The notes under the pieces are model-generated. The model was not told where the DNA came from. It saw only the letters and a list, made by a program, of their open reading frames with translations, and made no database searches. Below are positions 8,126-17,543 of a stretch of 64,000 bases of DNA, piece by piece. The translations under genes were made by a program, and so were the position numbers. Every line of letters starts with the position of its first letter. Within the stretch, counting starts at the first letter, position 1. The stretch is from Nibribacter ruber (GTDB lineage Bacteria; Bacteroidota; Bacteroidia; Cytophagales; Hymenobacteraceae), in NCBI RefSeq assembly GCF_009913235.1, contig NZ_CP047897.1:1116001-1180000 (forward strand), in the 5' to 3' direction.

Positions 8126-8273
8126 TAGGCATTTGTGACAAATACTGAAGACTAGCTAATGCTACTCCCCTATTACTAGGTGCCGCCGTACACCCTGGGT
8201 AGAGAGATTGGCCGGCAGCATCTTGTGAATTGTGGTACATTCCCGTAATTTGGTCTGGAGTATAAGAGTAATT

Positions 8274-9245
8274 ATGAAAAAAATAGGAGTATTTACGTCT
8301 GGGGGAGATGCCCCGGGCATGAATGCCTGCATACGCGCCGTGGTGCGCACCGCAGTATATCATAAGTTAGAAGTGTACGGCATTGGCAGAGGCTACAACG
8401 GCATGATCCAGGGAGAGATCTACCGGCTTTTCTCGCATTCCGTGAGCAATATCATTCAAAAGGGAGGCACCATCCTTAAATCGGCGCGCAGCCCAGAGTT
8501 CCAGACGGCAGAGGGCCGCAAAAAAGCCTTTGACCAGATTTCCAAGTTCGGGATTGAGGGCATTGTGGCCATTGGCGGAAACGGGACCTTCACGGGCGCC
8601 GAGGTCTTTCACCAGGAATACGGCATTCCAGTGATTGGTTGTCCCGGCACCATTGACAACGACCTTTTCGGGACGGACTACACCATTGGGTATGACACCG
8701 CCGTGAACACCGCTCTAGACGCCATTGACAAGATACGCGACACCGCCGACAGCCACGAGCGGGTGTTCTTTGTGGAGGTGATGGGCCGCGACTCTGGCTA
8801 CATTGCCCTGCCCTGCGCCATTGGCGGCGGCGCCGAAATGGTCATGATTCCAGAGACCACCACATCCATGGCCGAAGTGATTGAAACCCTGCAGCAGGGC
8901 TGGCGCCGGTCCAAGACTTCGTTCATCATCATTGTGGCTGAGGGCGACGACGAAGGCGGCGCCACCGAGATTGCTGCCAAGGTAAAAGAAGCCCTGCCGC
9001 AAATGGACGCCAAAGTAACCATCATAGGCCACGTGCAGCGGGGCGGCGCTCCAACCGCCGCCGACCGCCTTTTAAGCAGTCAGATGGGCATGGCCGCCGT
9101 TGAAGGTCTAATTGCCGGCCGCACCAATGAGATGGTAGGCGTCATGAACGGAGAGATTGTCTACACGCCTTTCCATGATACCATCACCAAGAAGAAGCCC
9201 ATCAGCGAGAGCTTCCTGAAACTAGTGCAGGTATTGAGCGTGTAG
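8274..9245 (+). CDS. pfkA: ATP-dependent 6-phosphofructokinase
   Basis: This 323-residue glycolytic enzyme phosphorylates fructose 6-phosphate to the 1,6-bisphosphate. It shows the ATP-binding start MKKIGVFTSGGDAPGMNA, the catalytic PGTIDNDLFGTDYTIGYDTA (about residues 121-140, with the catalytic Asp in TIDND) and the substrate-binding MGRDSGYIAL. The Gly in GGNGTF at the ATP site marks it as ATP- rather than pyrophosphate-dependent. ATG at 8274 is the start because it places the conserved MKKIGV at the N-terminus; the GTG at 8232 would add an unconserved 14-residue tail. Two dispersed palindromes follow. Confidence 0.97.
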   Translation: MKKIGVFTSGGDAPGMNACIRAVVRTAVYHKLEVYGIGRGYNGMIQGEIYRLFSHSVSNIIQKGGTILKSARSPEFQTAEGRKKAFDQISKFGIEGIVAIGGNGTFTGAEVFHQEYGIPVIGCPGTIDNDLFGTDYTIGYDTAVNTALDAIDKIRDTADSHERVFFVEVMGRDSGYIALPCAIGGGAEMVMIPETTTSMAEVIETLQQGWRRSKTSFIIIVAEGDDEGGATEIAAKVKEALPQMDAKVTIIGHVQRGGAPTAADRLLSSQMGMAAVEGLIAGRTNEMVGVMNGEIVYTPFHDTITKKKPISESFLKLVQVLSV

Positions 9246-9279
9246 AAAGCCTCACTCCTGCTGTGAGGTAGTACCGCCT

Positions 9280-9317
9280 CGTTTTTGGGTTATTTTCTAG
9301 AAAATAACCCAAAAACG
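9280..9317. repeat. Dispersed 38-bp palindrome, copy 5 (perfect)
   Basis: This is a perfect palindrome with inner arms GGGTTA/TAACCC and centre CTAG. It is extended by the private arms CCGCCT (9274-9279) and AGGCGG (9318-9323), giving 50 bp of unbroken symmetry. It lies between the convergent genes pfkA and miaA. Confidence 0.93.
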
Positions 9318-9353
9318 AGGCGGTCTGCTTTGAAAGGAATCTTGGCCTGTCAC

Positions 9354-9391
9354 CGTTTTTAGCCATTTTCTCAGGAAACAAGCTTAAAACG
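9354..9391. repeat. Dispersed 38-bp palindrome, copy 6
   Basis: It lies 36 bases after copy 5, in the same convergent gap. It has left end CGTTTTT, centre TTTTCTCAGGAAA and right end TTAAAACG. The inner arms are AGCC and AGCT, so it is more worn than copy 5. Confidence 0.78.
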
Positions 9392-9425
9392 GCGGGCCTT
9401 CTTCATAACAAAATCCAATGGCTTG

Positions 9426-10346
9426 CTAATTTTTCTGGTGCATTCTTTCCTGAAGGAAAGCCAGTATTTCCTGCCGTTGCTCGGGGTGAAACCAGGTAAT
9501 CTCCGGGTCTCTTCTAAACCAGGTGAGCTGTCTCTTGGCGTACCGGCGGCTATTTCGTTTTAGTAACCTCACAGCTTCTTCATAATCATAGGTGCCAGCT
9601 AGGTAATCGAAGAGTTCTGTGTAGCCCACGGTCTGCAAAGCCTGGTGATGCTGGTAGGGCAAGACGCTTTTCACTTCGTCTAGCAGGCCTTGTTCCAACA
9701 TGAGGTCCATGCGCTGGTCAATGCGTTGGTACAGTTGCTCGCGGTCTCTGGTAAGGCCAATTTTAATGGTGGTAAAAGGGCGGGCCTTCTGGCTGGACTG
9801 GGTCCGGAACGAGGAATACGGCTGGCCACTGCTCAGGCATACTTCCAGGGCGCGCATGACCCGCTGCGGATTGTGCAGGTCTACTTGCTGCGCATACACG
9901 GGATCCAGTTCCTGGAGTTGTTGGCTGAGAGAGGCCAATCCCTCCTGCTCCAGCCGGGTGATTAAGGTCTCTCGTACGCCTGGTGTTACGTCGGGCATTT
10001 CATCCAATCCTTCGCACAGCGCACGCACATACAAACCAGAACCGCCCGTGGCAATCACTACCTGGTGCTCCTGAAACAAGGAATCTAGTAGAGTGAGGGC
10101 ATCCTGCTCAAAAGCACCGGCGTTGTATTCCTCTGCAATGGAATGCGAGTCTATGAAATGATGAGGCACGCCCTGCTGTTCTTGCGCAGTGGGTTTGGCC
10201 GTACCTATGCTCAATTCTTTAAAAAACTGCCGAGAGTCCATAGACAGTACATGCGTGTGAAACTGCTGCGCCAACTGCACGCACAGGTCAGTTTTACCCA
10301 CGGCCGTTGGGCCTACTACTACCACTAAAAACGCATCTCTCTTCAT
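9426..10346 (-). CDS. miaA: tRNA dimethylallyltransferase
   Basis: This 306-residue enzyme adds an isopentenyl group to A37 of tRNAs that read UNN codons. The P-loop is VVGPTAVGKTDLCVQLA at about residues 9-25. SMDSRQFFKELSIGTAKPT holds the conserved Asp-Ser-x-Gln-like catalytic segment, with Arg in place of the usual second residue. TVGYTELFDYL and RRYAKRQLTWFR are the tRNA-binding C-terminal motifs. Its start overlaps the stop of the upstream glycosyltransferase gene by 4 bases (ATGA), so translation is probably coupled. Confidence 0.96.
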   Translation of the reverse strand: MKRDAFLVVVVGPTAVGKTDLCVQLAQQFHTHVLSMDSRQFFKELSIGTAKPTAQEQQGVPHHFIDSHSIAEEYNAGAFEQDALTLLDSLFQEHQVVIATGGSGLYVRALCEGLDEMPDVTPGVRETLITRLEQEGLASLSQQLQELDPVYAQQVDLHNPQRVMRALEVCLSSGQPYSSFRTQSSQKARPFTTIKIGLTRDREQLYQRIDQRMDLMLEQGLLDEVKSVLPYQHHQALQTVGYTELFDYLAGTYDYEEAVRLLKRNSRRYAKRQLTWFRRDPEITWFHPEQRQEILAFLQERMHQKN

Positions 10347-11425
10347 AATTGGGCATATATCTGTAGCAGGCGCTGGCTTTCAATAGACCAGTTCCAGTTT
10401 TGGCGCGCCTGCAGACAGGCGTGTTGCATGCGGGCATAGTGGGGTTGGTCCAGTAACAATCGTTGCAACGCTTCCCTCACCTGCTGTACTTCCAAATCCA
10501 CTAACAGCGCTACTTCATGCACCTGGTTCAAGGCCCTGTATTCTGGAAAATTCACGCACACCTGCGGAATACCTGCCTGCACGTAATCAAAAAACTTATT
10601 GGCCAGGGAGTAATAGTAACTCAATCCAGTCTGTTCCAGAAGCATAATACCGGCAATGGCCTGTTGCGTGAGCATAATTAACTGCTCTGGCGGCACGTTG
10701 CCCATGAACTGCACCCTGTCTTCTACCTGTAGCTGTTTGGCCAGGTTCTTCAACTCTTGTTCTAAAGGACCGGTGCCGCAGATCATAAGCCTGGCTTCTG
10801 TGCCCTGCAGGGCGTGCAGCAGGCATTCCAGACCGCGGCCAACGTTCAAGGCACCCTGGTATATAAAATATGGCGGTTGCTGCGGCATAGGAAGCATCTC
10901 TACCTGAAACGGCATGTTGCGCACCACGGCCACGGGACGTTGGTATTGGTTTTGAAAATACTCGGCCAGCGAGGCGCTTACCGTGTAGGTTTGGTCTGCT
11001 CCTTTGAAGGCCAACCGTTCACACCAGGACCAGATTTTTTTGACCAAGGGGCGGTTGACTACCTCGGGCATTTGAGGGAAGAGTTCGTGGGCATCATAGG
11101 TTACTTTCAGACGTCTTACTTTAGCAGCCAGCACTCCGGACAGGGCCGTGTCTGCGTCAACTATGCCCAGAATATCCACCGGTGCACGCAAAATCCAGAA
11201 AAAGAGACGTAGGTTGAACTCCAAGTAAAACAACGGTCCCTTATGGAAGACGCAGGAAAGCCGGTGTTGGCCGTAGGGCGCAGATGGCAGCGGCTGGGAG
11301 TTGGGCAGTTTTCTACCCACCAGGGTCACCTGGCACCCCGCCTGCGCCAAAGTAGTGGCAATGCGCTGCATGCGCTGGTCATGGCGCAAGTCTGTGGTAA
11401 CCGTAAAAAGGATCTTTTCAGGCAT
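10343..11425 (-). CDS. Glycosyltransferase, GT4-like (GT-B fold)
   Basis: This 360-residue cytoplasmic enzyme has a two-domain GT-B layout. The N-terminal half contains LRHDQRMQRIATTLAQAGCQVTLVG, and the C-terminal half contains YIFQGALNVGRGLE-type nucleotide-sugar binding (IYQGALNVGRGLECLLHAL) and the EX7E-like stretch SYYYSLANKFFDYVQAGIPQV. The donor and acceptor are unknown. It is the first gene of a two-gene operon with miaA, a pairing with no obvious functional logic. Confidence 0.85.
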   Translation of the reverse strand: MPEKILFTVTTDLRHDQRMQRIATTLAQAGCQVTLVGRKLPNSQPLPSAPYGQHRLSCVFHKGPLFYLEFNLRLFFWILRAPVDILGIVDADTALSGVLAAKVRRLKVTYDAHELFPQMPEVVNRPLVKKIWSWCERLAFKGADQTYTVSASLAEYFQNQYQRPVAVVRNMPFQVEMLPMPQQPPYFIYQGALNVGRGLECLLHALQGTEARLMICGTGPLEQELKNLAKQLQVEDRVQFMGNVPPEQLIMLTQQAIAGIMLLEQTGLSYYYSLANKFFDYVQAGIPQVCVNFPEYRALNQVHEVALLVDLEVQQVREALQRLLLDQPHYARMQHACLQARQNWNWSIESQRLLQIYAQL

Positions 11426-11583
11426 GTGGGGCAGGAAAACGGCACCTAAATTCCTCTGGCCTCTTTCCCTTGAGAATCAAAGACAACTTGCCAATTATCT
11501 GGCTTTAAAATGCTAAATTACACGTTTTCTAAACAAGTCCCGAAGAGTTTTGTATACCCCCTTGGGCCAATTGTTTTTTGATT

Positions 11584-14500
11584 ATGACTTTTATGAAGAC
11601 GTCTGCAGAAGGAAGCTCCATGGTGAAGGCAGCAGAGCACCTCATTGATTTGGCTGAGCATGTGAGCGGCAGTAGAAAAATGATGTTTGTCTGCACGCCC
11701 CAGGGAAAAGTGCTGGCTCTTAATGCACAGGCAAGTGAGGTCTTCTTTGAAGGAGAAGCATTTCCGGCGGGCATGAACATCAAAGACCTGTTGGAAGAAA
11801 AGTACCTGCCCCAGTTTGAGAAGAACCTTCGGCAGTTGCGTACCCGCAAGAACATCAGCGGCTTTCTCCAGTCAAATGCAAAGGCAGTAGGCAACGGACT
11901 TTTGTATTTCAAATCCAGCCTGGTGCACCAGGACGGGCATGAACTGCTGTACATTGCCGTCCGGTCAGCCTCTGCCGAGGTGATGCCCGTAGGCGATATG
12001 TTTGCCTCTGAGTCCAGCTACCGCAGCATTTTTGAGGACAGCAACGAGCCCATGTTCATTCTGGACAAAAAAGGCGTTTTCATAGACATCAATAAAGAGG
12101 CGCTGGGCCTGGTGCAGTCTACCAAAGAAGAACTGACCGGGCATACCGTGTTTGAAGCCTTTGACCTGAACCCTTCAGAGAAGATAGCGTTCAAAAAACG
12201 CATTCAACAAGCCTGTGAGGGCAAGAGCATCAAATTTGACTGGTGGTTTAAAGACAGCCATGACATCCTGCACCCCACCCTGCTTTCCTTTAGGTGCGGC
12301 AAGTATTTTGGGCAGGAAGTTGTGCTGGGCACGGCCAAACCCATGGAAGACAAGCGCCAGTGGCAGGAGTCTGGCAAGCAACGCCTGGACCAGCAGGAAT
12401 TCATGGCTCATCTGGTGCCCGCCCTCTCTGACCTGAAAGCAGCCGATGATATTCTGGCAACCGCCCTGGACGCCTTTTTAAAACGGCCCCATATCATGGG
12501 CGGCGGCGTGTATGTGTACCAGCCCACTTCACGCATGGTGCAGTTGGTGAAAAGCAAAGGAGAAGCCTCTTTTTTACTGCAGGAACAGAGTGTGCTGGCC
12601 CTCAAGCCCGAGTTTCTGTCCCAGTTGGAAAACAAGCGTAAGAACAGGTCCATCCTGAGCATCTCGCGCAACTTTCAGCACCTTTTCAAAAAGCGGGAAG
12701 TGGTAGCCTTGCCCATCAGTACAGATAAAGGCTACGTGGCTGCCATCATTTTATTGGTGGACGATGCCAAGCACATGACCAGCACCCTCACTGAGTTTGT
12801 GAACCAGGTGGGGTTTGAGCTAAACTCGTTTCTGTCCAGGTTTGAGCTGCGCCAGGAACTGCATTACTCCGAAGGCAAGTACAAAACCTTATTTGAGTCT
12901 TCCAATGACGCCATCTTCCTGCTCAACAACTCTCAAATAGCCGACTGTAATTTTCAGGCGACCATGCTGCTGGATTGTGACAAGCAAGACATCATTGGCA
13001 AGCGTCTGGCAGATTTCTCACCAGCTTTGCAGGCAGACGGCAGCTCCTCTCTGGAGAAGTCCTTGCACATGATTGATGAAACATTACTGGCCGGCAACCC
13101 GCAAACCGTGGAATGGCGCCTGGAACGCACAGACGGCAACAACATAGACAGCGAAATCAGCTTTAGTGCCATCCAGCTGGAGGGCGTTTCTTTTGTGCAA
13201 TGCATTGTGCGGGACATTACCCAGCGCAAAGAGGCCCAGGCCCTTTTGCGCAAGCAGGAAGTGCTGCGCGAGTCTATGCTTCAGTTCCGGTCTTTCCTGA
13301 GCCAAGTGAATCTCGCCTACATCAGTCTGGACCTGGACCTGCGCGTGCTGTACGTGAATGACTATTTTCTACAGTACACGGGCTATAAGCGCGAAGAAGT
13401 GGTGGGGCAGAACTACTATGAGCTCTTCGTGTCTGAGCATGAGCGGCCCAGCCGCGTGCAGGAGATTCAGAAGGCCCTGCATACGCAGTCGTTGCGCAGC
13501 TATTATGAGTGGGACCTGGTAACCAAGTCGCATTCCGTTAAAATCCTGCGCTGGAACATCATGTTTGAGATGGATGCCGAAGGTAAAGTGACGGGAATTA
13601 CCGCCGTGGGCAAGGACATGACCGATAAGCGCATCGCCATGGAAGCCCTCAAGGACAACAAGATCAGGCTGCAGGACTTGTTTGACAACGCCCATGACTT
13701 GATCCAGAACATCTCCACTGACAATAAATTCATCTTCGTAAACCGGGCCTGGAAAGAGAAATTGGGCTACAACGATTATGATATTGAAAACCTTACCCTC
13801 ACCGACATTGTCCACCCCTACTACAAGGCCAAGCTCATCTACCAGCTGCGCAACCTGTACAAGGGCGAGAATGTGAACAAGATAGAGACCGTTTTCCTTA
13901 CTAAGAGCGGCAAGCCCATTCACTTGATTGGTAGTATCAACTGCAGCTGGCAGGACGGAAAGCCCATAGCCACCCGCGCCATTCTCCATGACATTACTGA
14001 CCGCATCAAGGCCGAGCGTCTGCAGAAGGTGTACTACTCCATCGCCAACCTGGCCATCAGTTCCAAAGACTTACCCTCATTGTACAGCGCCATTCACCGG
14101 GAGCTGAGCAAGATCATTGAGACGCACAACTTCTTCATTGCGCTGTATGATGACACCAAGCATTTGATTGACTTTGTGTACTACGTAGACCAGCTCTCAG
14201 ACTTGCCGGCAGAGTCTACCTCGCGGCCTTTCTCTTCTGGAATGACCGAGTACATCATCAAAACGGGCAAGCCGCTGTACGCCACCAAAGATGATTTCAT
14301 GCAGTTGGAGGCAGAAGGCAAGCTATCCATCAACGGCGTCATTCCAGAGGTCATGCTCTTTTCGCCGCTGTCCATTGGCGAACGCATCATTGGCGTAATT
14401 GCCGTGCGGGATTACAAAAACCCGGAGGCGTACGTCCAAACCGACATTGAGATTCTGCACTTCATCTCCAACCAGGTGGCCTTGGCCATTGAACGGAAAC

Positions 14501-16857
14501 GCAATGAAGAGCAGATTAACATTCAGAATGCCAGACTCAAGGCTATCTTTGAGAGCGGCACGCATTTGATGTGGTCGGTGAACCGGCAGTACAAACTCAC
14601 GTCCTTCAACCAGAACTTCTCCAGCGCCGTCCAGAACTGGGGCTCAGACTCGCCAGAAGTGGGCATGCTGCTAGCAGACATGGTGCAGCCTTACATTGCC
14701 GGCGAAGACTATGCCTTAATGAAGAGTTCGTATGACCTGGCATTTTCAGGCCATGCCCGGCAGTTTGAACTGGAGCTCAAGTCCACTGACCAGCACAGCG
14801 AATGGCTGGAGATTCTGTTGAACCCTATCTATTTGGAAGACGGCAGTTTTGAAGATGTGTCTGCCATTGCCCTAGACATCACCGACAAGAAAATCTCCCA
14901 ACTGGCCCTGGCTGAGAACGAGGAGAAGTTCCGGAGCATCTTTGAGTCATTTCAGGATATGTACTACAAGACGGGCATTGGCGGCGAATTCCAGTTGCTG
15001 AGCCCCTCGGTACAGGACCTGCTGGGCTTCACGCAATCAGAAGCCGTAGGCATGAACGTGAGCGACCTGTACATCCATCCGCAGGACCGTGACCAACTCC
15101 TGAACGCCCTCTACACCCAACGCAAAGTGCGCAACTTTGAAACCGCATTGCGCACAAAGGACGAAGGTGAGATTGAGGTGTTGATTAACTCGCGCCTCAT
15201 CACCAACCTGGAGGGCGAGGCCATTGCCATTGAAGGCGTCTGCCGTGACATCACTGAACTCAAGAACACCCAACGCGAGCTGATACGGGCCAAAGAACTG
15301 GCAGAAAACTCCCTGCAGGTAAAAAACCAGTTTCTGGCCAACATGAGCCATGAGCTACGCACGCCCATGAACGGAATCATTGGCATGATAGACCTGCTCT
15401 ACCATACCGCCTCCACTGAGGAACAGATTGACTACATTGACACTCTGCGCAAGTCCTCAGACGCCTTGCTGGACATTTTGAACGACATCCTGGACCTTTC
15501 CAAAATACAGGCCGGTAAGATGGAGGTGAATGAATCGGGCATAGACTTACACTATACATTAGATAAGATTCATTCCTTGTTTGCCAATCGGGCCCAGCAG
15601 AAAGACCTGGAGTTTACCTATTTTATTTCTAAAGACACGCCTCGGTACATTGTCACTGATGAAACCCGCCTGTTGCAGATTCTCTCTAACCTCACCTCCA
15701 ACGCCATCAAGTTCACCAATGAAGGCCGGGTAAGCGTAGAAGTGGCCCAGTTAGAAGTAAAGAATGACCAGCATTTGTTGGAGTTCAGAGTGCGGGACTC
15801 TGGTATTGGCATTTCTGAGGAAGACATACAGATTCTGTTCACCAACTTCACGCAGCTGGACAACTCCTCCACAAAGACCTTTGGCGGTACAGGGTTGGGA
15901 CTGGCCATTTCCAAGCAATTGAGTGAGTTGCTGGGCGGTGAGATTGGCGTGGAGTCAGAGCCTGGACAGGGAAGCACCTTCTGGTTCACCATCCAATGTC
16001 GCCTGGCAGAGAATGAGGAACAGATTAATGAGCAATTACAACTGGCCAAGGAAACGGAGACCATTGACAGATTTGACCCTGCTCCGGTGGTGTTGCTGGT
16101 AGATGACAACCAGATCAACCAGAAAGTGGCCATCAAGCTTCTGGAGCGTTTGGGCTGTACGCCAGATGTAGCCTCCAACGGGTTTGAAGCCATAGAAAAA
16201 GCGACCCAGAACCAATATGAGATCATCTTCATGGACATTCAAATGCCGGAGATGGACGGGGTTACCGCTACCAAAGAATTAAAGCGATTGCTGGGAGAAA
16301 ACTGTCCGCCCATTGTGGCCATGACCGCTTATTCCATGAAGGGTGAGGCAGAGAAGTTCATAAGTGAAGGTCTAGATGATTATATCTCTAAACCTGTGAG
16401 AAGCACAGATCTGGCAGACCGGATCAATACCTGGCGCCAGAAAAATATGGCCATGGCAGACAGCACCCGTACCTTCATCCCGCAGGCTACAGCGCCAAAA
16501 GAAAAAGAGGATCAGCAACTGGTAGACCTGTCTGTGGTGGAGCAGCTGCGCAGCATTGGCGGCGTTGATTTTGCCCTTCAGTTATACGTTGATTTTGAAG
16601 AGGAAACTACCCACCTGCTGCAGGAAGCTAAAAACGAGGTAGAGGCACAACATTACGAGGCCATTTTAAGTACACTGCATCAGATTAAGGGAACAGCCTC
16701 TACGTTGGGTTTAATGACCATCACGTCCATTGCCAAAACCCTGGAGCACAACATCCGGAAGGGAGAAATGAGTGATGTGGCCACTGCGTATGCTGATTTA
16801 GAATCTAGTTTTGCTAATTTTAGAGCTCACTATCGTAATATAATCTTACCAAACTAA
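11584..16857 (+). CDS. Giant hybrid histidine kinase (six PAS, two GAF, HisKA, HATPase, REC, Hpt)
   Basis: This 1757-residue protein has no predicted membrane segments, so the sensor is cytoplasmic. Rough layout: an N-terminal divergent PAS (20-125), PAS (135-245), GAF-like (265-415), PAS (430-550), PAS (575-690), PAS (695-810), GAF (815-975), PAS (985-1105), PAS (1110-1235). The dimerisation/phosphoacceptor domain has His in ANMSHELRTPMNG (about 1255). HATPase follows with LSNLTSNAIKFT and GGTGLGLAISKQL (1350-1470), then a receiver with Asp in IIFMDIQMPEMDG (1500-1620), and a terminal Hpt with His in LHQIKGTASTLG (about 1700). The full internal phosphorelay is present. A lone CheY-like protein is encoded 2 bases downstream and is the obvious output partner. 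ATG at 11584 is preferred to the TTG at 11578. Confidence 0.93.
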   Translation: MTFMKTSAEGSSMVKAAEHLIDLAEHVSGSRKMMFVCTPQGKVLALNAQASEVFFEGEAFPAGMNIKDLLEEKYLPQFEKNLRQLRTRKNISGFLQSNAKAVGNGLLYFKSSLVHQDGHELLYIAVRSASAEVMPVGDMFASESSYRSIFEDSNEPMFILDKKGVFIDINKEALGLVQSTKEELTGHTVFEAFDLNPSEKIAFKKRIQQACEGKSIKFDWWFKDSHDILHPTLLSFRCGKYFGQEVVLGTAKPMEDKRQWQESGKQRLDQQEFMAHLVPALSDLKAADDILATALDAFLKRPHIMGGGVYVYQPTSRMVQLVKSKGEASFLLQEQSVLALKPEFLSQLENKRKNRSILSISRNFQHLFKKREVVALPISTDKGYVAAIILLVDDAKHMTSTLTEFVNQVGFELNSFLSRFELRQELHYSEGKYKTLFESSNDAIFLLNNSQIADCNFQATMLLDCDKQDIIGKRLADFSPALQADGSSSLEKSLHMIDETLLAGNPQTVEWRLERTDGNNIDSEISFSAIQLEGVSFVQCIVRDITQRKEAQALLRKQEVLRESMLQFRSFLSQVNLAYISLDLDLRVLYVNDYFLQYTGYKREEVVGQNYYELFVSEHERPSRVQEIQKALHTQSLRSYYEWDLVTKSHSVKILRWNIMFEMDAEGKVTGITAVGKDMTDKRIAMEALKDNKIRLQDLFDNAHDLIQNISTDNKFIFVNRAWKEKLGYNDYDIENLTLTDIVHPYYKAKLIYQLRNLYKGENVNKIETVFLTKSGKPIHLIGSINCSWQDGKPIATRAILHDITDRIKAERLQKVYYSIANLAISSKDLPSLYSAIHRELSKIIETHNFFIALYDDTKHLIDFVYYVDQLSDLPAESTSRPFSSGMTEYIIKTGKPLYATKDDFMQLEAEGKLSINGVIPEVMLFSPLSIGERIIGVIAVRDYKNPEAYVQTDIEILHFISNQVALAIERKRNEEQINIQNARLKAIFESGTHLMWSVNRQYKLTSFNQNFSSAVQNWGSDSPEVGMLLADMVQPYIAGEDYALMKSSYDLAFSGHARQFELELKSTDQHSEWLEILLNPIYLEDGSFEDVSAIALDITDKKISQLALAENEEKFRSIFESFQDMYYKTGIGGEFQLLSPSVQDLLGFTQSEAVGMNVSDLYIHPQDRDQLLNALYTQRKVRNFETALRTKDEGEIEVLINSRLITNLEGEAIAIEGVCRDITELKNTQRELIRAKELAENSLQVKNQFLANMSHELRTPMNGIIGMIDLLYHTASTEEQIDYIDTLRKSSDALLDILNDILDLSKIQAGKMEVNESGIDLHYTLDKIHSLFANRAQQKDLEFTYFISKDTPRYIVTDETRLLQILSNLTSNAIKFTNEGRVSVEVAQLEVKNDQHLLEFRVRDSGIGISEEDIQILFTNFTQLDNSSTKTFGGTGLGLAISKQLSELLGGEIGVESEPGQGSTFWFTIQCRLAENEEQINEQLQLAKETETIDRFDPAPVVLLVDDNQINQKVAIKLLERLGCTPDVASNGFEAIEKATQNQYEIIFMDIQMPEMDGVTATKELKRLLGENCPPIVAMTAYSMKGEAEKFISEGLDDYISKPVRSTDLADRINTWRQKNMAMADSTRTFIPQATAPKEKEDQQLVDLSVVEQLRSIGGVDFALQLYVDFEEETTHLLQEAKNEVEAQHYEAILSTLHQIKGTASTLGLMTITSIAKTLEHNIRKGEMSDVATAYADLESSFANFRAHYRNIILPN

Positions 16858-16859
16858 CC

Positions 16860-17237
16860 ATGGCTGATTCAAAAACCATACTTATTGCAGAGGATAGCTC
16901 TGTGATTCTGAACCTTACCAAGAAGATCCTGGAGTTGCAGAACTACAAGGTGCTTTCGGCCAAGAACGGCGGGGAGGTGATCAAAAGAATTAATGAGGAG
17001 AAAATTGACGCCATTCTCATGGACTTGAACATACCCGTGAAGGACGGGATGGAATGTACCAAAGAGATCCGCACTTCCTCCAATCCAGAGGTGGCCAACA
17101 TTCCTATCATTGCTGTGACTGGTAACGCCAACAACTACACCCTGGAGGAATTCAAACAAGCAGGCATCAACGCCTACCTGCCAAAACCTTTGGATTTTGA
17201 CATGTTGGTGCAAACCGTAAAAGAGTACGTGAAATAG
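16860..17237 (+). CDS. Single-domain CheY-like response regulator
   Basis: This 125-residue receiver has no output domain. The acidic pocket is in LIAEDSSVILNL, the phospho-Asp in AILMDLNIPVKDGME (about residue 56), the conserved Thr in IIAVTGNANNYT and the Lys in AYLPKPLDFDML. It starts 2 bases after the giant kinase and should receive phosphate from its Hpt domain. With no DNA-binding domain, output must be through protein contact or a further relay. Confidence 0.93.
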   Translation: MADSKTILIAEDSSVILNLTKKILELQNYKVLSAKNGGEVIKRINEEKIDAILMDLNIPVKDGMECTKEIRTSSNPEVANIPIIAVTGNANNYTLEEFKQAGINAYLPKPLDFDMLVQTVKEYVK

Positions 17238-17264
17238 CGTACCCCCTTAGAGCTTTCTACATTT

Positions 17265-17543
17265 ATGCAGCTAAAATACACCCGGCCCTTTTTAACCCGG
17301 TTAGAGGATATTTTTGCGGAGTCTGAGTACATGCTGCGCTATGAAAAAGGCACCTTTAAGTCTGGATTTTGCATCTTGAAAGACACAAAGGTGGCGGTAG
17401 TGAACAAATACTTCCCGTTGGAAGGCAAAATCAACTGCCTGGTAGAGATCCTGCGGGCAATTGAAATGGATGCAGAGGCCCTTCGGCCCGAAAGCCGGGA
17501 ACTGTACCTGGCCATTAAAAATCAAACCTTGGCGTCTGCGTGA
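17265..17543 (+). CDS. Conserved hypothetical protein
   Basis: This 92-residue small cytoplasmic protein has no signal or membrane segment. Its sequence suggests a mixed alpha/beta fold (YEKGTFKSGFCILKDTKVAVVNKYF followed by a helical tail). I do not recognise the family. It lies 27 bases after the receiver gene, and its stop overlaps the GTG start of the MBL-fold gene by 4 bases, which supports its being a real, co-translated gene. Confidence 0.65.
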   Translation: MQLKYTRPFLTRLEDIFAESEYMLRYEKGTFKSGFCILKDTKVAVVNKYFPLEGKINCLVEILRAIEMDAEALRPESRELYLAIKNQTLASA

